NCBI GenBank assembly: GCA_014529385.2
Contig: CM043944.1
Coordinates: 93,576,476 to 93,640,475, forward strand
Origin: Adiantum capillus-veneris
Taxonomy: Eukaryota; Streptophyta; Polypodiopsida; Polypodiales; Pteridaceae
DNA length: 64,000 bases
Reading direction: 5' to 3'
Below the pieces are notes generated by a model. That model was not told the DNA's origin. It worked only from the letters and a program-made list of their open reading frames with translations, and made no database searches. Positions within the stretch are counted from its first letter, which is position 1, and every line of letters begins with the position of its first letter. Positions 1 to 12,878 of this stretch are shown one piece after another. The position numbers and the translations under genes were made by a program.

Positions 1-474
1 GAATTTATGGTCATCCATAACAAATCCGTTCCATATCATCCACAAGAAAATGGACAAGCTGAGCACACGAATAAAAATTTTAGCTCGGTATTGACTAAAG
101 TGGTTAGTTCAGGACGAACTAATTCGGATATAAATCTACATGCCGCTCTATGGGCTTATAAAATTTCATTCAAGATAGCTTTAAATGCTACACGCTTTAA
201 TAGTGTTTATGGTCTTGATGCCATACTACTGATAGAATTTCTATTGTCGACACTAAGGGTAGCTAAATATCTTGAGTGGACCGGACATGAATTGTCAGAA
301 GGCTTGAAGATTTAGAAAAGCTTGATGAGCAAAGGCTAACAGTTGTAGCTCACATCTATACACAAAAACGGAAGAAAAAATAAATAAATTGATTCACATC
401 TAGTCACAAAAATCTTCAAAAAAGGGGACCTAGTTTTAGTTTATTCCCTTAAGCAACACATTTGTGAGATCCCC
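1..474 (+). pseudogene. Ty3/gypsy integrase C-terminal fragment
   Basis: The frame at 7-315 reads through the end of a gypsy integrase core, with PYHPQENGQAEHTNK followed by a helix-rich stretch with WAYKISFK and the block VYGLDAILLIEF. A shift in frame follows, and the chromatin-proximal tail motif KGDLVLVYSLKQH is read at about 400-455 before the match ends. The same tail is better kept at 59591-60037, which supports the call. The left edge of the window cuts the element. It is a decayed piece with no intact reading frame. Confidence 0.85.
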
Positions 475-2110
<1,636 letters not shown>

Positions 2111-2112
2111 TC

Positions 2113-2320
2113 GCTTCAGCCCCTTTCGCCAGAAATCTCTAAGCTGATTTCAGCTAATGCAAGGAGGCAATCGCTTTAGCCCCTTCCGTCAAAAAGCTCC
2201 AGGCTGATTTCAGCTAATGCAAGGTGAGGGCCTCTGTCCCGATGCAAAAGAGGTGCAGCCCCTCCGCCAGAAATCTCCAGGCTGATTTCAGCTAATGCAA
2301 GGTGAGGGCCTTTGTCCCGA
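2113..2320 (+). repeat. Short tandem repeats derived from a PPR unit
   Basis: Three partial copies of a roughly 70-95 bp unit carry the phrase CTGATTTCAGCTAATGCAAG. They encode the S-repeat region (LxxFQQMQ). They are shorter than a full PPR triad, so they arose by small tandem duplication within the decayed gene. Confidence 0.7.
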
Positions 2321-2570
2321 TGCTATCACTTACGCATGCACTAATTGCGGGATATGCACATCAAGAGCGAGGCCAAAAAGCTCCAGGATGATTTCAGCAT
2401 ATGCAAGGCTATGAGGTTCTCTGTCCTGATGCTATCGCCTACGCATCCTATGCATGCATCTTGAAGGCATGTGACTCTGTTATTGTTAGTCAGGGGCTGT
2501 TGTTGTGCTTGGCAATGCCTCAAACCTCTCCTGATGCAATCACATAAACTGCAGCTCCTTCCGCCATCAC

Positions 2571-2722
2571 CATTGCCTGTGTGTGGTCGATATGTATGCC
2601 AAATGTGGTGCACTTAAAAAAGCACAGAAAGTGTTTAAGGAGCTTCCTGTCCGGAACGTCGTCTTTTGGAGTGCATTGATTGTGGGATATGCACAACAGA
2701 AGCAAGGCCACAAATCTTACCA
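2571..2722 (+). pseudogene. Best-kept PPR block 1
   Basis: One uninterrupted frame reads VVDMYAKCGALKKAQKVFKE, then LPVRNVVFWSALIVGYAQQK and QGH, which is the P-L-S junction of a PLS-class PPR protein. It loses similarity just downstream at a frame change. Confidence 0.85.
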
Positions 2723-3299
2723 AGGCAGCAGGATACATTTGCGATAGTGGGTTACTTGAAAATAAGACATACTTAGCCAACACGCTAGTCAGTATGTATG
2801 TCAAGTGTGGTATACTTGTCCGAGCACAACAAGTCCTTGATGAGCTGTTGTGCTTGGCACTGCTCGATATGTATGCCAAATGTGGTGCACTTCAAAAGCA
2901 GCTTGTGGAGCTTATTGTTTGAAATGACGCTCGATATGTATGCCAAATGTGGTGCAGTTCAAAAGTAGCTTGTGGAGTTTATTGTTTGAAACGAAGTCTC
3001 TTCAAATGCACTGATTGTGGTATACCCACAACAGGAGTAGGGACAAAGAGCTGTAGGCTGTTTTCAGCATATGCAAATTGCTGGCCTTTGTCTAGATGTG
3101 TCTAGATGAAATCACCTACGCGGGCATCTTGAAGGTATGCAGGGCCAGGTAGCTCTGGGCTGTTTTCAGCAGATGCAAAAAGAGAAAATGCAATCACCTA
3201 CATGTGCAACTTGAAGGAATCTAGCATCGTGCAAGATGTTGGTATCGGCAAAAGAGTTTATGATGATATTGTTATTCAGGGGGTTGTTGACAGAAAACT

Positions 3300-3466
3300 T
3301 TGTGCTTGGCACTGCCTTGGTCGACATGGATGCCAAAGGTGGTGTACTTAATAAAGTACAAAAAGTGCTTGCTGTTTGGAATGTTGTCTATTGGAATGCA
3401 CTGATTGTGGGATATTCCCAACAGAGGCAGGGCCAAGAAGCTCTGGGTTGTTTTCAGCAGATGTAA
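3300..3466 (+). pseudogene. Best-kept PPR block 2
   Basis: The frame reads LGTALVDMDAKGGVLNKVQK, followed by WNVVYWNALIVGYSQQRQGQ and EALGCFQQM, then a stop. The middle LEELPVR segment has been shortened to LAV. Otherwise it matches the neighbouring units. Confidence 0.8.
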
Positions 3467-3683
3467 AGAGAGTGCAGCTATCCAAATGCAATCGCGTACT
3501 CTTGTATTTTGAAGGCATGTGGCATTACGCAAGATGCTTATATGGGCAAAGGAATTCATGACGATATTGTTAGCTAGTAGGGGCTGTAGAAAAGAAACGT
3601 TGTTACTTGGCATTGCCTTGGTTGACATGTATGCTAGATGTGTTGTAATTGATAAAGCACTCTTTGTATGCGCATATACACTT

Positions 3684-3705
3684 ACACACACACACACACA
3701 CACAC
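3684..3705. repeat. (AC)n microsatellite
   Basis: A short, nearly pure AC run inside the PPR array, between two decayed units. Confidence 0.9.
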
Positions 3706-4226
3706 TCGATTATCTCTATGCAACACTAGTTTCGTTTTGACGCAATATCCACTACACAAGCAAACATGGAGAGGAAGAGATGAGTCTTTCTTTTGTGAGC
3801 TCACTTAAAGACTGTGCTTAGAACAAGGGTTTGTACCAAGGCAGCAGGATACATGCTGATATTTGTGATAGTGGGTTACTTGAAAAAACACATACTTAGC
3901 CAGCACGTTAGTTAGTATGTACGTCAAGCTATTGAAAAGAGAATTACTGCTTGGCACTGCCTTCGTCGATATGAATGTAAAATGTAGTGCACTTCACAAA
4001 GTACAAAGGCTAGAGGAGCTTACTTTTCGGAACAACGTGCACTGATTGCGAGATACGCACAACAAGAGCTGGGCCAGAAAGCTCTAAGCTGATTTCAACA
4101 AATGCAAGGTGAGGGCCTCTGTCTAGATGCAATCACCTACGCATGCATCTTGAAGGCATGTGACTCTGTGCAAGATGCCGATATGAGCTTAAAAATTCAA
4201 TTTGTGCAATCACATATGAGTGCATC

Positions 4227-4783
4227 TTGAAGGCATGTGGCTCTACGCGAGATGTTGATATGAGCTTAAAAAATCATGGTGATATTGTTAGCCAGATGCT
4301 GTTGAAAAAGATGTTCTTGGTAATGCCTTGGTTGACATGTTTGCTAAATGTGGTGCACTTCAGAGAGCACAAAAAGTGCTCAAGAAGCTTCCTGTCCGGA
4401 GTATGGACTCTTGGAATGCATTGATTGCAGGATTTTACCCAGAGGGGCGCGGCATAATGCTCTTGTCTGTTTTGAGCAGATGCGAAGTGAGCATCTCTTG
4501 GCACTTCCTTGGTCAATATGTATGCTAAATGTGGTGCACTTTAAAAATTCACTCTAATATTGTTAGTCCGGGGTCGTTGCAAAAAAATGTCGTCATTGGA
4601 AATGCCTTGGTTGATATGTATACCAAATGTGGTGCACATCAGAAAGCACAGAAAGTGCTTGAGGAGCTTCCTGTCCGGAATGTCCTCTCTTGGTTCACTG
4701 ATTGCGAGATATGCGCAATAGGAGCACGTCCAGAAATCTCTAGGATGTTTTTTGCATATGAAAATTTAGGGCCTCGCCCTTGA
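4227..4783 (+). pseudogene. Best-kept PPR block 3 (two units, frameshifted)
   Basis: MKACGSTRDVDMSLK and DIVSQMLLKK lie in one frame. The continuation VDMFAKCGALQRAQKVLKKL PVRS is in another frame, so a small indel lies near 4315. A second unit then reads NALVDMYTKCGAHQKAQKVL EELPVRNVLSW. These are two consecutive PLS cycles of about 270-300 bp. Confidence 0.8.
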
Positions 4784-5050
4784 TTTAATCACTTACGCGC
4801 CTCTCTCCTGATGAAATCGCTTACGCACCTCTCCTGATGCAATCACATGTGTGTGCATCTTGAAGGCATGTGGCTCTACGCAGATGCTGGTATGGGCATA
4901 AAATTCACGCTGATACTCTTAGTCAGGGGCTATCAAACAAAGATAAGGTGAGTGAGCTTACTGTCTGGAGTGGCGTCTCTTATAATGCACTGATTGCTGG
5001 TTACTTGAAAATAACGCTTTCTTGGGGAACATGTTGGTCAGTATGTGAGG

Positions 5051-7799
5051 TGAACCTGTCATGGCGCAACAACGGGTTGAAATCGAGGAGAAAGCAAAAA
5101 AGCTATTTCAGGAAAAGTTGAAAGAAACTAGAAGTGAAAAATAGAAACAAGAAACCTTGACCACCACGGAAACCCTTGAGTTAGCTATTCAAGACCCAAC
5201 TCTTGCACTGCATACTGGTTTGAATTGGATAACCTTCAAAGCATGATAGAGCCAAGCACGGCTATGCATAAACACAATTGTTCAACCCATGCACAGTCGT
5301 CCCGGAGTACTCCATCTAGGAGGGGTGGAAGGAAGGAAACTTCATTAGTTAAGGGCAATGTTTGAAGAGGGAGAAAGAGTGGGATGTGAACGTGTGATTT
5401 TTTGCAAAATTACCTAATAATGCCCTTTAAAATCATCAACATGGGAATTTTAGTTGATAACATCTCCCTGATGCCCTTATTTTCATCAATTTTGCTTGAT
5501 ATTGGAAATTAAAAATGGAGAAATTTACCAAAAAGTAATAGGATAATTTTTTTCAATGGATTTTCTTAATTATTGAATTTTTAATTTGTTTTTTAGTGTA
5601 TTTTATTATTTTCTTTGATTTTTCAATAAACAAGTCAAAAATTAATAATAAATAGCAAATGAGCTCAGATGGAGAAATTGAAGATACGTTGGTGATCAGA
5701 AGAACAAGACGGACACACATAAAGATTTTTAGTCAAAACGACAAACAGGAGCAGAAAGCCTAAATTAGGCCGCCTAAGCCCGTTTTTGCAAATTCTTGCA
5801 GAATGAGCTAACGGAGTCCAATTGAGGAATTTTTTGAGTAACGTAAATTTCTTCAGGGCCTTGTAGGACTAACAGGGGAATCTAAGGAAGAATAGTGTGG
5901 GAAGTCCGAGTATAGATATCCAAGGTAGCCCAAAATCACCTCATTTCCACTAGTCACTCTTGGAGAAGAGAGCTCTCTACCTTCTTCACGCGCGATTTTC
6001 GGAGTCACAGTTGCCCATTTTCAGCGTTGTCTCATAGAGACATGAGGGGTAAGTTCTAAACTTATCAAAGAAGTTTTCTATATAGTTGGGTAGCAAGTCT
6101 CGCAGGAAAAAACCCTAGAATCTTAGCTGTGTCTACGACACAAAAACGACCATAGCGGTTTGTCAGCTCAACCAAATTGTAAGAGACTTGAACTCTAGCA
6201 TGCCCCTAGATAGTAGAACACTTCCATATCATTAGATGATCATTTTTTAGGGGTCAAGGGGGTCCCAAGTAAATAATCTAGGTTTTGGCCACTTGCCAGA
6301 ATTGGGTTCTGACTCCACGGGTAGCTTATAGACAAGGTCTATACACAATGTACCTAGATAGTTTCAACAAAATAGGCAAGGAAAACTCTCAAACAAAAGG
6401 AAATAGCTCGAAGACTACAAGGTGTCAAATTTGACATATGAAGTCAAAATGACTCTGAATGAGTCCAAACTGGATGAGCAGCATCAGGACTATGTAGCGG
6501 ACAAGTCCATGGCTTCAAAAGCGACCAAACAACTCTACACACCAAGTAGTAAAAAAAATCGGTGATTTCAGAGTCGACAAGAGCATGAAGTGATGCCGAC
6601 ACGGCCAAATCTTACCAAATTCATTTTAGGACTTGTTTTAGATGTATTGAAGATGTGTAGGGCATAAAATTATCTTTTCAAGAAAAAAATATAGCTATAG
6701 TTAATAATCGTGATTATTTACTTTTGTGCACATTTGTGTTGGGGGTCCAATCGTTGCATAGATCCAATGGCCAACAAAATCATCAATCCGGAGGGATGAG
6801 CTACCTGGCTAGGGTATGGAAACACTCGCACGGTTAGTGAGCTAATCATGGCAACACAAACGATTAACTCTACGCAGTGAGCTTCTCGGCCTATGAGGAG
6901 CTAAGCCACAATGAAGGGAAATCTCCACATCCACTTCTCTAATCAACCCAATCACACACACTAATGATTGCAAGATGCACACAACACTAATCCTATCATA
7001 CAACACACTAATCTCAAGCACACACACATAGATCTATCGAGCACCGCACTCCAATCAAACCTACATGCACACACAAGCAAGAGAGGGAAATCACACAAGA
7101 TTAGAGAGGGACTAACCACTAATTAGTTATGATCTAGCTAATCTAAGCATCATAGGAAATCATAAGAAGCATGAGAGAGGCATAGTGAAAGAGAATTAAG
7201 CATTGATTAGTGTTAACCGAGTCACATGAGCAAGGAGAAGCTCAAGGAATCCACAGCCACACACCTCAAGAGCTCTCACCAAAGAGTGCTCTCAACAAAT
7301 GAGCTTGAGAACCCTAGTTTCTTTTACACATTGCCTTATACACCTAGGGAAAAAATATGCAATGTTCGAGCACCCAAGGCCTTTAGGGCTCCTCCACTTA
7401 TTGAATCTGCAACGTAGGCACAATAACTGACTTGTTCTTTACAAATTGGAACTCTCCTTGGGCTTGTAACACATTAAAATATTACAATGGCTTGAAATAA
7501 AATTGGGGATTTACAATACGTGATCATTTTGGGAAAATGTGAAAAATGTGTAACTCCAATCTTTACTGTTTCTTTCTATTGATCTTCGATGTGCATCCAA
7601 ACGTCTTTGGGAGGTTTTGATTGATTGTTGATGGGCTGATTGTCTTCATTTGTCATTGAATTTGTTGATGAGGTTCAATTTGTTGCAGCATCTTCATTGG
7701 TCTGAATATGTTTGATGTGAGAGATGATGTTTCATTTGTCCGTTGTAATAGCATAATGAAGAGGCTTCTGTTTATTTATAAAAAGTATGTACAAGAGAA
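5051..7799. other. Unassigned interval
   Basis: Apart from a short plus-strand frame at 5054-5131 (MAQQRVEIEEKAKKLFQEKL, charged and ended by a TAG), nothing is recognisable. The rest has no motif-bearing frame on either strand and no repeat that I could see. Confidence 0.45.
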
Positions 7800-7989
7800 G
7801 TAGATTGATGAGGTTCTAGATTAGGGTCTAATCTCTAGATGATCAAAGGAAAAAAACCCAGTGGGAGAAAAGTACCTTTGGGATACGTGCATTATTGGAG
7901 TACTTATTAGCATGGAAAATATTAATAAAGTACTAAAGGGGTTATTCATTGATAGATATGGAATTAAAAAATGTGATATCCGTGGAAGT

Positions 7990-8935
7990 TTACTGGGCCG
8001 ATGCCAATTTTCCAAGCTCAGCACCAAGCGATGGGGAGCGTTGGGCAGTCACCAAGCCTCCTATTTGCTCGATGCTTGACTCCACTGTTGCATGTAATGA
8101 CCTTAACCCCAAGGTCAACACCAAGCGATGGGGAGCGTTGGGAAGTCCTCGTGATTCATATTCATCCAGTATTGACTCAACTGCATTTTTGTAATCACAT
8201 CACCATGGTCTTCATTGTCGGTTATACCAAGGTCAACACCAAGCGATGGGGAGTGTTGGGCAGTCCCCAAGCTTCCTATTTGCCCTGTATTGACTTCATT
8301 GTATGAGATGTCTTTTGGTTGTCAGTTATCATGCCCCAAGGTATTTGTTGTCACCTGTAATAGTTTTAACATCAAGGTCAACACCAAGGTATTTGTTGTC
8401 ACCTGTAATAGTTTTAACATCAAGGTCAACACCAAGCGATAGGGAGCGTTGGGTAGTCACCAAGCTTCCTATTTGCTCAGTATTGACTCCACTAAATGAC
8501 TTTTCCATTGTCGATTATTATGCCCCCAAGGTCTTTGATGTCACTTGTAATGGCTTTAACAACAAGGTCAACACCAAGCGATAGGGAGCATTGGGCAGTC
8601 ACCAAGCTTCCTATTTGCTCAGTATTGACTCCACTAAATGACATTTCTGTTGTTGGTGATTATGCCCCCAAGGTCCTTGATGTCGCTTGTAATGGCTTTA
8701 ACATCAAGGTCAACACCAAGGGATAGGGAGCGTTGGACAGTCACCAAGATTCCTATTCTCTCAGTATTGACTCCACTGCATAACTTGTTGGTTATTATGG
8801 CCCCAAGGTCTTTGATGCCGCTTGTAATGGCTTTAACACTAAGGTCAACACCAAGTGATAGGGAGCGTTGGGCAGTCACCAAGCTTCCTATTTTCTCAGT
8901 ATTGAAGCATATGACATGGCTTTGCAAACTGGCAC
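7990..8935. repeat. About 140-bp tandem repeat array
   Basis: Seven units share GTCAACACCAAGCGATGGGG, then AGCGTTGGGCAGTCACCAAG and CTTCCTATTTGCTCAG. Successive core positions are spaced about 100, 119, 191, 142, 142 and 136 bases, so the right-hand units have a regular period near 140. The apparent open frames are continued by the repeat and have no known domain. Confidence 0.85.
8341..8436. repeat. Nested 48-bp perfect duplication
   Basis: Two adjacent 48-bp copies beginning GTATTTGTTGTCACCTGTAA occur inside one unit of the 140-bp array. They explain why that unit is about 50 bases longer than its neighbours. Confidence 0.9.
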
Positions 8936-9712
8936 CCCTTTAAGAATGGTTTTCATTGACGAGGATATGTGCTCTCAACTTATTGTGCATTGTGCGTGAG
9001 TGTAGAACTCTACAACACTCCAGCAATTGTAAGTTAATAGACTTCAACTCTTATGCTCATCTCATCCAGTATGAGTGACATGACTTAGATATGCTCAACT
9101 CTTTCATCTTGAGCGTAATCCTAATAACTATGACACTTAGCACAGAGTTTATCAAACATGAAGCTTTGGGACTCATGCTTTGCTCATTTTATGGCTCAGC
9201 AGCCTGACTTTGACTATGCCAAAGAGTGTTTTTTGCACCCTGGTGCTTGAATTTTTACATTCTTGTGCTTACTACAAACATTTATTCAGGTAAAAGTAAT
9301 CTTGAATCCTCAAAAAGAGGATTAGTGAAGGACCAAGTTGGCATTGAAGGATTCTTTTGCCATACATGTTTTATCATCTTTAAATCTACATTCTTGTTGG
9401 TTGGGTTGTCCTTCTTTGGCTATGAAGACTCCATTATGTGTTTGATTCTCCAATTGGGCATGTTGTAAGGAGTCTTTGATGTTGTTGTAGGCCTTTGTTC
9501 ACTATCGGCATTTGGCTTTTGACTAGGAGCATTATAAGACTTAGGAATCCAAATCTCTTGATGACCTTTGTATCACCTTTGTTAACTTTGCCTTTATTTA
9601 GGTCTTGTTGAGTTCTTGAGATCTTCATGTAGGTCTGGTGTAGTTGCAGTTGGCTTGTGGTTGACTGGTAGCCAAATCTTTATATACCCTGTATAGAATC
9701 CTTGTCCAAGAG

Positions 9713-10624
9713 TGTTAGCGGGTCGCCGCGACAGACGTCTGCAGCATAGCTTTCTGGCACTAACATAATGTCAATACTCAAGGAAAGTGATTCATATGGG
9801 GCACAGAGACTCTATGAGATCGTCAATCTCACGAAGTGAACCTTAACAAGCAAACACCCTAGCTCAATAAGCAAACCAACGCTCAATGATCAGGGGAATC
9901 TACCTATGTCCTTTCTCACAGCTCTAGGTCATCACGCCATTTCGGCACTGGAACAGACTCAAAATGCAACAACACTTTAGGTGGAGGTCTAGGACACCTA
10001 GGGGCACTATCCTAGCAAGTCTGGTCGCAATCCACAAGGTACCAAAATCACGATCCATCATGAAAAAGGTTCTGAAAACTGCAACAGATCTATCTAGAAC
10101 TGTCGTCCTATGGTCTAAGAACACTCTCCTATGGTCAAAACCACTAAAAACAGCGATTTAAGCACTCAAATCGGCAATTATAGCTCACAGATGTGTAGTC
10201 GTGAACCACAACAAGATTGACAATGCTTACACAAAATTTAAAGAGAAAAGAAATAGGAACACAATGCAAGTTTTGAAATCAAAAATGGATTACCCATTCA
10301 TTAACTGCGATGATTACAAGGTGGAGCAGCTTGTAGCTTGAGCGTACGTTTTTTGAGCTCCCTTCTTCTTCTAAAAATAAGCCTCCTTTCACATTAAGGT
10401 TATTGACCTTTATACCTAGGGCATTCTAAATGGCCAATGGCCGGCTCACATGGACCTTTCCATATACCATTACAACATTACAACTCAAGGGATTGATCCA
10501 CTACTCTGTAATCAGGATTTACACGGAGTATTACTACACTAGCTCGAAAAATTAATAGAGTACAAATGTGGTGTTCAGCTATGTGTCCGACCAATTGGGC
10601 GCCCATTTGATCTGTCCTCAAACA
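9713..10624 (-). mobile_element. 3' LTR of gypsy-like element A
   Basis: The segment is bounded by TGTTAGCGGG and CTCAAACA (plus strand) and so has TG...CA ends. A polypurine tract lies just outside its right end on the minus strand, which makes it the 3' LTR of a minus-strand element. It is alignable over its length with the 5' LTR of element B at 58768-59590, with matching start, the phrase GTCTGCAGCATAGCT and a shared GTCGTGAACCACAA phrase. Elements A and B therefore belong to one LTR family. The left flank AAGAG is the candidate target duplication, but its partner is not visible. Confidence 0.8.
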
Positions 10625-11060
10625 TTTCCCCCTTCCTAATTCGTGTCGTCCCTTGATACGACCTTGTGCAGTCTTGTCATAGGGTTGTCTTCAGCTTTGT
10701 CTTCAAGGTTGGACTTCAGCTTGGGAAGTGCTTTGTTGTTTATAATGCTCCCCCCTTCCTTGAGTGATCCATATCTTCCATGAAGAGTTCTTTGATGTTC
10801 TGTCTTTGTCATTGACTTGCAATACTTCACTATCTTTAGCACTATGGAACTCCTTATGTATTGTTGTTGGGAGCCAGGAGCTTTTGTGCTGAAGTTATCA
10901 TTGTTTGCATGATAACGTCTTTGTATGACATTCTTCATATTTCCATTGATCAGTGAATCTTTGTCTTCAAGGTTGTTCTTTAGCTTTGGAAGAGCTTTGG
11001 CATTGATGACACTCCCCCCTTCCTTGAGTGATTCATATCTATCATGTTGATACATGATTT
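10625..11060 (-). repeat. Polypurine tract and two upstream duplicates
   Basis: The minus strand carries AGGAAGGGGGGAAA directly next to the LTR, as expected for the plus-strand-DNA primer of an LTR element. Two further GGAAGGGGGGA tracts lie near 10748-10762 and 11008-11022. Each is inside a duplicated segment that encodes RYxSLKEGGSxIN and KALPKLKxNLEDK in one 139-codon minus-strand frame. The duplicated segments are about 260 bases apart. Confidence 0.7.
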
Positions 11061-12087
11061 GATCTTTGATTTTTGAGGAAAATTTTCTTCTTGTTGTGCA
11101 TTCACCTCTTTGTTGCCAATCTTAGGCCTCGTAAAGGTGGATGTTGATGTGTTTGAATTTGTAGAACTGATCCTCTTTGCCGTGTGTACTTTATGATGGA
11201 TTTTCTTTCAAGGTCCACTGCAATTTGAGTTGTCTGCAATAGGTCACCAATGTTGAAGCATTGTGTGAGCTACTTTTGATTGTTGTGGATAGCTCGCTTG
11301 CTGAATTTTTCATTGCTTGTCCTTGTAGGCCATTCTTTGACTTGCCATTTTTTGATGGAGCTTTGTTGTCGCCCTTTTAGATAAAAGATGCTCTTGATAA
11401 GCATATGGAGACCTGCTATGTTTGCTCCAAGTCATTGGCGATTGATTTGGGAAGACATTTTCTTATTTCTGATGTAGAAGGAATATATACAGGGTTTCTA
11501 GATTAGGGTCTTAAAACCTGGATGACCAAAGGGGAAAAAAAAATCGGTGGGAAAAAAGTGCCTTTGGTATACGCTCTTATTGAAGTTGAGCATATCCACT
11601 TGAAGTACCTGTCATGCAAGGTGGATGCTTGGGAGAAACAAAGGAAGAGTGTCTAATGCAAGTGCTAATTATGGGACAATCTATATGCTTATGAGAAATT
11701 TTTCGAACAAAAGCATGTAGTGTAAGAGATGGAGTTGATGGGTGCTTCAAGGAACAAATGTAGCACATGTGACATCAAAGGATGTCTCAATAGCTTCCTA
11801 GTTTCCAAGAAGGGTTTTTGTTGTAGAAGCTTGTCCACTCATTCCTCACTATGCTAAGTGCGTGAGTGTCTTTTGGACCTCCTCCTTCACTTACCACTAT
11901 ACTACAATGACTTTGACTCTTATGCTCACCTGTACCAGCATGAGCAGTACCCAGAATAACTAAGATGCTTAGACCACAGATAATATTACAAGAAGGTTTG
12001 GGACTAACGCCTCGCTCATTAGTGGCTTAGCTACCCGACTCTGACTTTTATGCCATGTATGTTTAATGGCGTCTTGCACTTACATGT
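11061..12087 (-). other. 3' non-coding part of element A
   Basis: No coding sequence is seen. The part at 11480-12050 is collinear with 7800-9220 in element A', in the same orientation, but lacks the 140-bp array. It behaves as a shared 3' untranslated or spacer region of the family. Confidence 0.55.
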
Positions 12088-12687
12088 TCAAGGCCAGAAA
12101 CCCAATTCCATAAGTTCTGGAAATTTAGGCCTCTTCCATTGTGTTGGTCTTTGGATGCCACCATTTTGTCGAGTAGGTTGGCTTTTTTTTTTTGGCTCCT
12201 CTTGACTTGCTTGTCGTATGTTGTCACTATTTTGTGAAACAAGTTCTTCAGCTGTTGTAGAGACCGATGGAGCCTTTGCTTTATCTCCCATGAGAAGCGA
12301 TTGCATCTGTGTGTGGGTTCTTTGTGCTTGAGTTTCCACGAGAAATTCTAGAACCCATCTTGTTTTTGGTCCTTGTGTGACCATCTTTGGCATCTTATCT
12401 TCTTCTATAATTTGATGGAGACTAGGCTTCGGTAGCCATAACTGATTGTTTCCATTGTAGAAGCCTTGATTTTGGAGTTGATGACAAGGTATCCATCTAG
12501 AGATTGCCGCAACCTTGGTTGCAATTGGCTTCTGTTGGTTGTTGGTTATCATTGCTTGTCTTTGGGTAGAAGCTTGTGTTGCATGATTTCTCTTGGGTTC
12601 TCCAGATTGAGCTACAATTTTTGGTAACCATATTTGAGTGCTACCTTCATAAAATCCTTGTGCTTTCAGTATCTTCACTGGAATCAT
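12088..12687 (-). CDS. Tail protein with repeated QGFY-G-W-P-K motif (element A)
   Basis: A 199-codon frame of unknown function. Near its N-terminus it reads LKAQGFYEGSTQIWLPK, and near residue 70 it reads QNQGFYNGNNQLWLPKP. A shorter ELMELGFWP ends the frame. The related segment ITSQGYFQGNANVWAKKPK ends the ORF at 12879-14027, just upstream. The rest is rich in Gln, Lys, Thr and Pro and is likely disordered. It probably belongs to the same polyprotein as the preceding ORF, interrupted by a frameshift or stop. The evenly spaced aromatic motif could be a short linear binding motif, but this is inference. Confidence 0.5.
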   Translation of the reverse strand: MIPVKILKAQGFYEGSTQIWLPKIVAQSGEPKRNHATQASTQRQAMITNNQQKPIATKVAAISRWIPCHQLQNQGFYNGNNQLWLPKPSLHQIIEEDKMPKMVTQGPKTRWVLEFLVETQAQRTHTQMQSLLMGDKAKAPSVSTTAEELVSQNSDNIRQASQEEPKKKSQPTRQNGGIQRPTQWKRPKFPELMELGFWP

Positions 12688-12878
12688 CCACTACTTCACT
12701 TGTTTGTGTTGGGTAGCTTTGCCGAGGTCTGACTTTGGTACACAAACTTGTCGCATTTCTTTCTTGAAGTTCTTTTCTTCTGCCTTTTGTGGTTTTTCTT
12801 TCTCCTAGTTGAGTTGTTTATCTTGTGCTTATAGCTCGTCTTGCTCATCGTAGAACTCTTTTCTTGAGGCGAGTAGAT

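Larger units (their letters stand above)
7800..9712 (-). pseudogene. Element A': 3' tail of a gypsy-like non-autonomous element
   Basis: Read on the minus strand, 9712 to about 9420 encodes GQGFYTGYIKIWLP and, after a frame change, GHQEIWIPKSYN, which match the W-x-P-K motifs of the tail protein at 12088-12687. The downstream non-coding part is collinear with 11480-12050: both contain the region reading CTTATGCTCA, the TTTGGGACT phrase and a conserved block near AAAGTACCTTTGGGATACG. This is therefore a second copy of the same family, cut at 9712 by insertion of element A. No LTR was identified for it. Confidence 0.65.
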
